Source of the DNA: a virus
IMG/VR virus record: IMGVR_UViG_3300042691_018419
Coordinates: 1 to 23,555 of that record
Length of the DNA stretch: 23,555 nt
Reading direction: 5' to 3' (one strand)
How positions within the stretch are numbered: the first letter of the stretch is position 1; every line of letters begins with the position of its first letter. Shown here one piece after another: positions 20,755 through 23,555 of this stretch. A program made the position numbers and the translations under genes. The notes below the pieces were generated by a model. That model searched no databases. It was not told where the DNA came from and saw only the letters and a list, made by a program, of their open reading frames with translations.

Positions 20755-20960
20755 TAGTTTAATGTAATTTTAAGAAAAGGAAGTAGTGGTGGAATCACAC
20801 CTACAAGTCTCAAAAGTCCCTCAGCAAATAAAGCAAGAACCACCCAACCGACGCACATACTAATGATAGAAGCATTACGGTTGTGTCTTCTGATAGCAGC
20901 ATCAATCATCTCCTGCACTTCTGTGCGAGTTACATAATCATCATCAAAAGGTTCCATCAT
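20754..20960 (-). CDS. 68-residue membrane-anchored protein, unknown function
   Basis: An acidic start (Phe-Asp-Asp-Asp-Tyr) and a helical segment with Thr-Glu-Val-Gln-Glu-Met-Ile-Asp-Ala-Ala-Ile-Arg-Arg precede one or two hydrophobic stretches (about residues 31-52 and 54-64). The layout suggests a cytoplasmic helix tethered to the membrane. Two adjacent ATG codons occur at the start; the first overlaps the stop of the 49-residue gene. No family is recognised. Confidence 0.65.
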   Translation of the reverse strand: MMEPFDDDYVTRTEVQEMIDAAIRRHNRNASIISMCVGWVVLALFAEGLLRLVGVIPPLLPFLKITLN

Positions 20961-21106
20961 TTCTCATCTCCAAGAAACTTTGCAAGGGGATCTTTTCGGG
21001 TTTTGGTTATTTCAACTGCTCTCTTATAGAACATATTATCGGTGTTCCCAGAGGCTTCAAAAGTCTCCTTGATCTTCACCCAATTCTCGTAGGTGCGCTG
21101 ATCCAT
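20957..21106 (-). CDS. 49-residue charged protein, unknown function
   Basis: ATG at 21104-21106 and TGA at 20957-20959 encode 49 residues with many Lys, Glu, Asp and Thr: Asp-Gln-Arg-Thr-Tyr-Glu-Asn-Trp-Val at the start and Phe-Leu-Gly-Asp-Glu-Lys at the end. It is predicted helical and soluble. The stop overlaps the next start (ATGA). It heads a run of six overlapping small genes that ends at 20265. Function unknown. Confidence 0.6.
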   Translation of the reverse strand: MDQRTYENWVKIKETFEASGNTDNMFYKRAVEITKTRKDPLAKFLGDEK

Positions 21107-21129
21107 AGGGTTAAAGTTGAATACTACTA

Positions 21130-21160
21130 GTTATGCTAGTGAGTATTTCCACCCTGTCAA
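21130..21160 (-). promoter_or_regulatory. weak candidate promoter for the small-gene run
   Basis: A perfect -35 box TTGACA (21155-21160) is followed 19 bp later by CATAAC (21130-21135), which matches four of six -10 positions. The spacing is long, so activity is uncertain. The region also has an inverted repeat ACTAG-TTATG-CTAGT (about 21126-21140) that overlaps the -10 area. Confidence 0.35.
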
Positions 21161-21181
21161 GTTTGTGTTGATACAAAAATA

Positions 21182-21198
21182 TAGATTAAAAAAATCTA
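21182..21198 (-). terminator. weak AT-rich terminator-like hairpin after tRNA-Ser
   Basis: TAGATT and AATCTA form a 6-bp AT-rich stem with a 5-base T loop on the minus strand, followed by TATTTTTG. It lies about 20 bp past the tRNA-Ser 3' end. The stem is weak, so termination would be partial. Confidence 0.35.
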
Positions 21199-21218
21199 AA
21201 ATTTTGTAATATTTGTAA

Positions 21219-21301
21219 CGGAGAGAACAGGAATCGAACCTGCGAAGCTTTTAAACCCAGCCGCTTTCAAGGCGGTGTCCTCGACCAACCGGACTCTCTC
21301 C
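21219..21301 (-). tRNA. tRNA-Ser (anticodon UGA)
   Basis: The minus strand folds as a long-variable-arm tRNA of 83 bases. It has an acceptor stem GGAGAGA/TCTCTCC, an anticodon loop CTTGAAA (anticodon TGA) closed by CCGC/GCGG, a long variable arm with AAGCTT, and a T arm GCAGG/CCTGT with loop TTCGATT. The discriminator is G and CCA is not encoded. The long arm and anticodon fit serine. No own promoter is evident. Confidence 0.93.
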
Positions 21302-21312
21302 AAAATAAGTCC

Positions 21313-21570
21313 TCAACGGACTTCAAAATCTAAACGCCTTACTTTACGTTGGCGTCTTGCTTCCTGAAAAGCAAGGTCTTCGTTTGAGAGAACACCAGAT
21401 TTTGATTTGTTATGATAAGAGTTTAGCATAACAACCTTAGATAAGTCAAGTGCCGAAATCTTATCTCCACGAATAGTTGCCATATTTGGACAACCACAGC
21501 AAACAGTTTTAGTAGGATGCCCCTCTAACTCTTTGCCACAGGAGCGGCATCTGATTCTTAAATTTTCCAT
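21313..21570 (-). CDS. 85-residue protein with a cysteine-rich zinc-ribbon-like start
   Basis: The N-terminus has Cys8-x2-Cys11 and Cys24-Cys25-x-Cys27, a likely zinc-binding pair, followed by a basic, helical C-terminal half with Arg-Arg-Gln-Arg-Lys-Val-Arg-Arg. This suggests a small nucleic-acid- or protein-binding factor. Similar Cys-rich proteins occur in cyanophages to my recollection, with no known role. It lies between the Dps-like gene and tRNA-Ser with short gaps. Confidence 0.7.
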   Translation of the reverse strand: MENLRIRCRSCGKELEGHPTKTVCCGCPNMATIRGDKISALDLSKVVMLNSYHNKSKSGVLSNEDLAFQEARRQRKVRRLDFEVR

Positions 21571-21585
21571 TGTATTATAAGATAA

Positions 21586-22023
21586 TTATTTTTCAGTAAA
21601 TGAGCGAAGCATCCAAATAAATTTACCATGTGCTTCATTTAAATCATCAAGAAGATTAATAGTACCTCTTGACTTTTGGTTTTCTGCTTCTACTGCGGCA
21701 GAAGAAAGCATTTCAACAATCTTTTTATGATCTTCAAGAAGATCACTAATCATTTCCATTTCAGAAATATTAGATTTTGCTTCCGAAACTCCAGATACTT
21801 CTACAACTCTAGATAAAGAACTAATTGGCTTAATACGAAGAAATCGCATATGCTCAGAAATTCTATCAACCTCTTCTTGAATAGCAGTATACTGCCCACC
21901 AAACAAATCGTGAATCTGCTTAAAATCAGGTCCTACAACATGCCAATGGTAAACCCAAGTCTTTTGAAACAGAAGAAAAAGACTTGCTTGGGTATCAGAG
22001 AGTGATTTATAAAGTTTTTCCAT
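21586..22023 (-). CDS. Dps-like DNA-binding ferritin
   Basis: The 145-residue protein matches the Dps family, which oxidises ferrous iron with peroxide, stores it and protects DNA. The ferroxidase residues are His26, His38, Asp53 and Glu57; the spacings 12, 15 and 4 equal those of E. coli Dps (His51, His63, Asp78, Glu82). The context Tyr-His-Trp-His-Val-Val-Gly-Pro-Asp-Phe also fits. It should be a four-helix bundle forming a 12-mer. It is shorter at the N-terminus than E. coli Dps and lacks the lysine-rich DNA-binding tail, so DNA binding may differ. A late promoter motif (22045-22052) lies just upstream, pointing to late expression. Confidence 0.87.
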   Translation of the reverse strand: MEKLYKSLSDTQASLFLLFQKTWVYHWHVVGPDFKQIHDLFGGQYTAIQEEVDRISEHMRFLRIKPISSLSRVVEVSGVSEAKSNISEMEMISDLLEDHKKIVEMLSSAAVEAENQKSRGTINLLDDLNEAHGKFIWMLRSFTEK

Positions 22024-22024
22024 T

Positions 22025-22047
22025 ATACTTCTGTTTTTTTGAAGTAT
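22025..22047 (-). promoter_or_regulatory. stem-loop in the leader of the Dps-like gene
   Basis: ATACTTC and GAAGTAT form a perfect 7-bp stem with a 9-base loop. It lies between the late promoter and the start codon and overlaps the end of the promoter motif. No strong Shine-Dalgarno site is present, so the hairpin may shape ribosome access or protect the 5' end. Confidence 0.4.
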
Positions 22048-22052
22048 TTATA
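22045..22052 (-). promoter_or_regulatory. late promoter of the Dps-like gene
   Basis: The minus strand reads TATAAATA, the exact T4-type late consensus, 21 bp before the Dps-like ATG and just after tRNA-Val. No -35 box is seen, as expected for promoters read by the phage late sigma factor. Confidence 0.65.
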
Positions 22053-22054
22053 AG

Positions 22055-22126
22055 TGGGCAATATCGGATTCGAACCAATGACCGTCTGCGTGTAAAGCAG
22101 CTGCGCTACCGCTGCGCCAATCGCCC
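22055..22126 (-). tRNA. tRNA-Val (anticodon UAC)
   Basis: The minus strand gives a 72-base tRNA. It has acceptor stem GGGCGAT/ATTGCCC (one G-T pair), D arm GCGC/GCGC, anticodon stem GCTGC/GCAGA with loop TTTACAC (anticodon TAC), and T arm ATTGG/CCGAT with loop TTCGAAT. The discriminator is A and CCA is not encoded. It is probably processed from the transcript of the small genes upstream. Confidence 0.94.
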
Positions 22127-22133
22127 AATAAAG

Positions 22134-22298
22134 TCAATATTGACTCATCATATATTCTACCGTATTTGCTACGTCATTCATAGCATCTCGTAGATTTTCT
22201 CTTTGACCCGATTCTTGTTTAATGATTGGGCGATGATCTTCAGTTAGGGTCCAACGCCACTGATTCATTTCATTACAATACCAAAGATTAATTTTCAT
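22134..22298 (-). CDS. 54-residue protein, unknown function
   Basis: ATG at 22296-22298 and TGA at 22134-22136 encode 54 residues beginning Met-Lys-Ile-Asn-Leu-Trp-Tyr-Cys and containing Trp-Arg-Trp-Thr-Leu-Thr, then a helical, acidic end with Asn-Thr-Val-Glu-Tyr-Met-Met. The opening looks like a short beta hairpin followed by a helix. I recall similar small proteins in cyanophages, with no function. It overlaps the 67-residue gene by 11 bases and ends eight bases before tRNA-Val. Confidence 0.68.
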   Translation of the reverse strand: MKINLWYCNEMNQWRWTLTEDHRPIIKQESGQRENLRDAMNDVANTVEYMMSQY

Positions 22299-22491
22299 TC
22301 TTGAAATATTCCAGTTTTACCCAATTAAGAAGTGCATAAACTTCTGTGATTTCTGACTTATAGTTTAGGTAGTCAGTATCATCAAACATTTTTTCCCTTT
22401 CAAAGAATTCGATTTCACTTGAAAGAAAATTAACATAATGATTAAAGACAGTTATAGTAACTTCTCTATCGCGTTGGGAAATAAGAGACAT
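22288..22491 (-). CDS. 67-residue helical protein, unknown function
   Basis: An AGGAG ribosome-binding site sits four bases before the ATG at 22489-22491, a good start signal. The protein is predicted almost fully helical with Glu, Lys, Phe and Tyr (Phe-Leu-Ser-Ser-Glu-Ile-Glu-Phe-Phe-Glu), compatible with a coiled-coil-like small protein. It is the first gene after the promoter at 22513-22542 and overlaps the 54-residue gene. No family is recognised. Confidence 0.72.
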   Translation of the reverse strand: MSLISQRDREVTITVFNHYVNFLSSEIEFFEREKMFDDTDYLNYKSEITEVYALLNWVKLEYFKNEN

Positions 22492-22512
22492 AAAACTCCT
22501 AACTCGTTATCT

Positions 22513-22542
22513 ATAATACATTAAAAAGGGGGGTTTTGTCAA
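22513..22542 (-). promoter_or_regulatory. promoter within the pstS terminator
   Basis: TTGACA (22537-22542), an 18-bp spacer and TATTAT (22513-22518) on the minus strand. The -35 box occupies the end of the first stem arm and the loop of the pstS terminator, and the spacer contains its T-run, as at 4142-4180 and 19220-19254. It serves the 67-residue gene. Confidence 0.72.
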
Positions 22543-22547
22543 CCCCC
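22523..22547 (-). terminator. intrinsic terminator of pstS
   Basis: GGGGGTT (22541-22547) and AACCCCC (22529-22535), read on the minus strand, form a 7-bp GC-rich stem with a 5-base loop, followed after one C by five T residues (22523-22527). It lies about 10 bp past the pstS stop codon. Confidence 0.88.
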
Positions 22548-22556
22548 ATATGTATA

Positions 22557-23519
22557 TCAGTTACCGATTCTGTTCACAGCAATACGTGCTTTATTGAGAA
22601 TACTGCCCGAAAGGGGAACATAACCCAAATCATCAGCAATCATTTGTGCATTAGAACTCAGTGCATAATTCAAAGCAGCACGAATATCATTTGTCTTGGC
22701 ACCATTTCCAGTCTTATATGCAAGGATCCAAGTCAGAGTAGAAATAGGATATGCATTAGTACCAGATGGGTTAGGATTTTCTCCTGCAAGATTAGCATCC
22801 AGAGTAATACCATTCAGAGCGGCCGCACCAGTCACAGCAGAAGGTCCGACAAACTTACCTGCTTTGTTTTGAAGAACTGCTGCTTGAAGTTTGTTAGGGC
22901 GAACAAAACCAGTATTCACATAACCAATCGCACCAGGAGTGTTTTTGATAGTTCCAGAAACACCTTCGTTTCCTTTTGCACCTACACCAACAGGCCACTT
23001 AATTGCCTTACCCACACCAGGTTTCCAACCACCAAAAGCATCCAAAGAGTTAGTGAAGGCAAAGGTAGTACCAGAACCATCAGAACGATGAACAACATTC
23101 ATAGGTCCAGCAGCGCAACCAACTTGATTCCAATCTTTAATGCGACCAGAGAAAATATCAACAGTTTGCTTTTGAGTCAGTTTCAGTTTGCAACCTGATT
23201 TATTATAGGCAATGGCAATCGTTCCACCTACCATAGGAATTTGAACGACACCACGCTTCACTTGCTTTGCTTCCGATGCTTTGATGGGTTCATCACTTGC
23301 TCCGAAGTCAACTGTGCCCGCAATGAATTGACGAACACCAGCACCAGAACCAACGGACTGATAATTAACCCTACTCCCAGAAGTTCGTGCATAATCTTGG
23401 AACCATCGTTGATAAATCGGTGCAGGGAAGGTAGCACCAGCACCATTCAAAGCGGGTCCAGCAAGAGCAGCAGCAGGAGCAGCAACCAGACCAACAGCAA
23501 TAAAGTTTTTGAGTTTCAT
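22557..23519 (-). CDS. pstS: periplasmic phosphate-binding protein
   Basis: The 320-residue protein is PstS, the periplasmic subunit that captures phosphate for the PstCAB transporter. A signal peptide with Lys-Leu-Lys and a hydrophobic, alanine-rich core occupies residues 1-20 (cleavage near Ala-Leu-Ala). Phosphate-binding segments are visible: Gly-Ala-Gly-Ala-Thr-Phe-Pro near the start, Ser-Val-Gly-Ser-Gly-Ala-Gly, Phe-Gly-Ala-Ser-Asp-Glu-Pro, and His-Arg-Ser-Asp-Gly-Ser-Gly-Thr-Thr in the middle. Phage pstS genes help the phosphate-starved host take up phosphate for phage DNA. Only 36 bases of upstream DNA are visible, so a Pho box cannot be assessed. A terminator follows directly. Confidence 0.96.
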   Translation of the reverse strand: MKLKNFIAVGLVAAPAAALAGPALNGAGATFPAPIYQRWFQDYARTSGSRVNYQSVGSGAGVRQFIAGTVDFGASDEPIKASEAKQVKRGVVQIPMVGGTIAIAYNKSGCKLKLTQKQTVDIFSGRIKDWNQVGCAAGPMNVVHRSDGSGTTFAFTNSLDAFGGWKPGVGKAIKWPVGVGAKGNEGVSGTIKNTPGAIGYVNTGFVRPNKLQAAVLQNKAGKFVGPSAVTGAAALNGITLDANLAGENPNPSGTNAYPISTLTWILAYKTGNGAKTNDIRAALNYALSSNAQMIADDLGYVPLSGSILNKARIAVNRIGN

Positions 23520-23555
23520 AAAAAGTGAATAACTACAAGATAATTCTAGTGGAAA

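Noticed and set aside
22536-23198. 220-residue plus-strand open frame opposite pstS
   Set aside because: It lies fully antisense to a clear PstS gene and its sequence is low in complexity (Ser, Thr, Arg, Cys rich), as expected from reading pstS backwards.
1-23555. Insertion sequences, integrase or attachment sites
   Set aside because: No transposase or integrase motifs and no long direct repeats beside the tRNA genes were seen; the only mobile element is the homing endonuclease.

Overview
The window looks like accessory DNA of a T4-like myovirus that infects marine picocyanobacteria (Synechococcus or Prochlorococcus). No virion or replication gene is present, so this rests on the combination seen: an intact psbA beside a free-standing LAGLIDADG endonuclease, two short hli genes, petF, pstS, scattered tRNA genes, T4-type late promoter motifs (NATAAATA) and strings of very small overlapping genes. 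Every supported gene lies on the minus strand, so transcription runs from high to low coordinates. The exact phage cannot be named from sequence alone.

Layout, right to left (direction of transcription): 23519-22557 pstS (phosphate-binding protein). 22491-19266 is a patchwork of small conserved-looking genes, a Dps/ferritin-like gene (22023-21586) and three tRNAs: Val(UAC), Ser(UGA) and Pro(UGG). 19199-4215 is a 15 kb, 19-gene, tightly overlapping glycan operon. It makes GDP-L-fucose (gmd, fcl) and carries a GT11 fucosyltransferase, a GT6 (ABO-type) transferase, two GT25-like, two GT61-like, one GT2, one exostosin-like (GT47) and other putative glycosyltransferases. It also has a tandem-domain nucleotidyltransferase, a class II aldolase, a HAD phosphatase, a GDPD-like enzyme, an FkbM methyltransferase and an NAD-dependent sugar epimerase. 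4114-2420 is a photosynthesis/redox operon: hli, a 28-residue membrane peptide, petF, two unknown genes, hli and a type II peroxiredoxin. 2361-2032 holds two small unknown genes. 1838-759 is psbA, followed by its terminator, the homing endonuclease (705-190) and a 40-residue membrane protein (200-78).

The regulatory layer can be read directly. Several good sigma70-type promoters (TTGACA/TTGACT/TTGCAT with 17-18 bp spacers and TATAAT-like -10 boxes) mark operon starts. Three of them are built into the hairpin of the preceding intrinsic terminator (about 4150, 19230 and 22530). Three others, at and near psbA, merge the host-type -10 box with the phage late motif in the same register (TAnnATAAATA), as if to keep these genes on both early and late.

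Inferred joint function: psbA, hli, petF, peroxiredoxin and Dps keep photosynthetic electron flow going and limit photo-oxidative damage during infection; pstS supports phosphate uptake; the glycan operon alters host lipopolysaccharide or decorates virion proteins. The most striking inference is that gmd, fcl, the GT11 fucosyltransferase and the GT6 transferase together could build a fucosylated cap resembling the H and A/B blood-group determinants.
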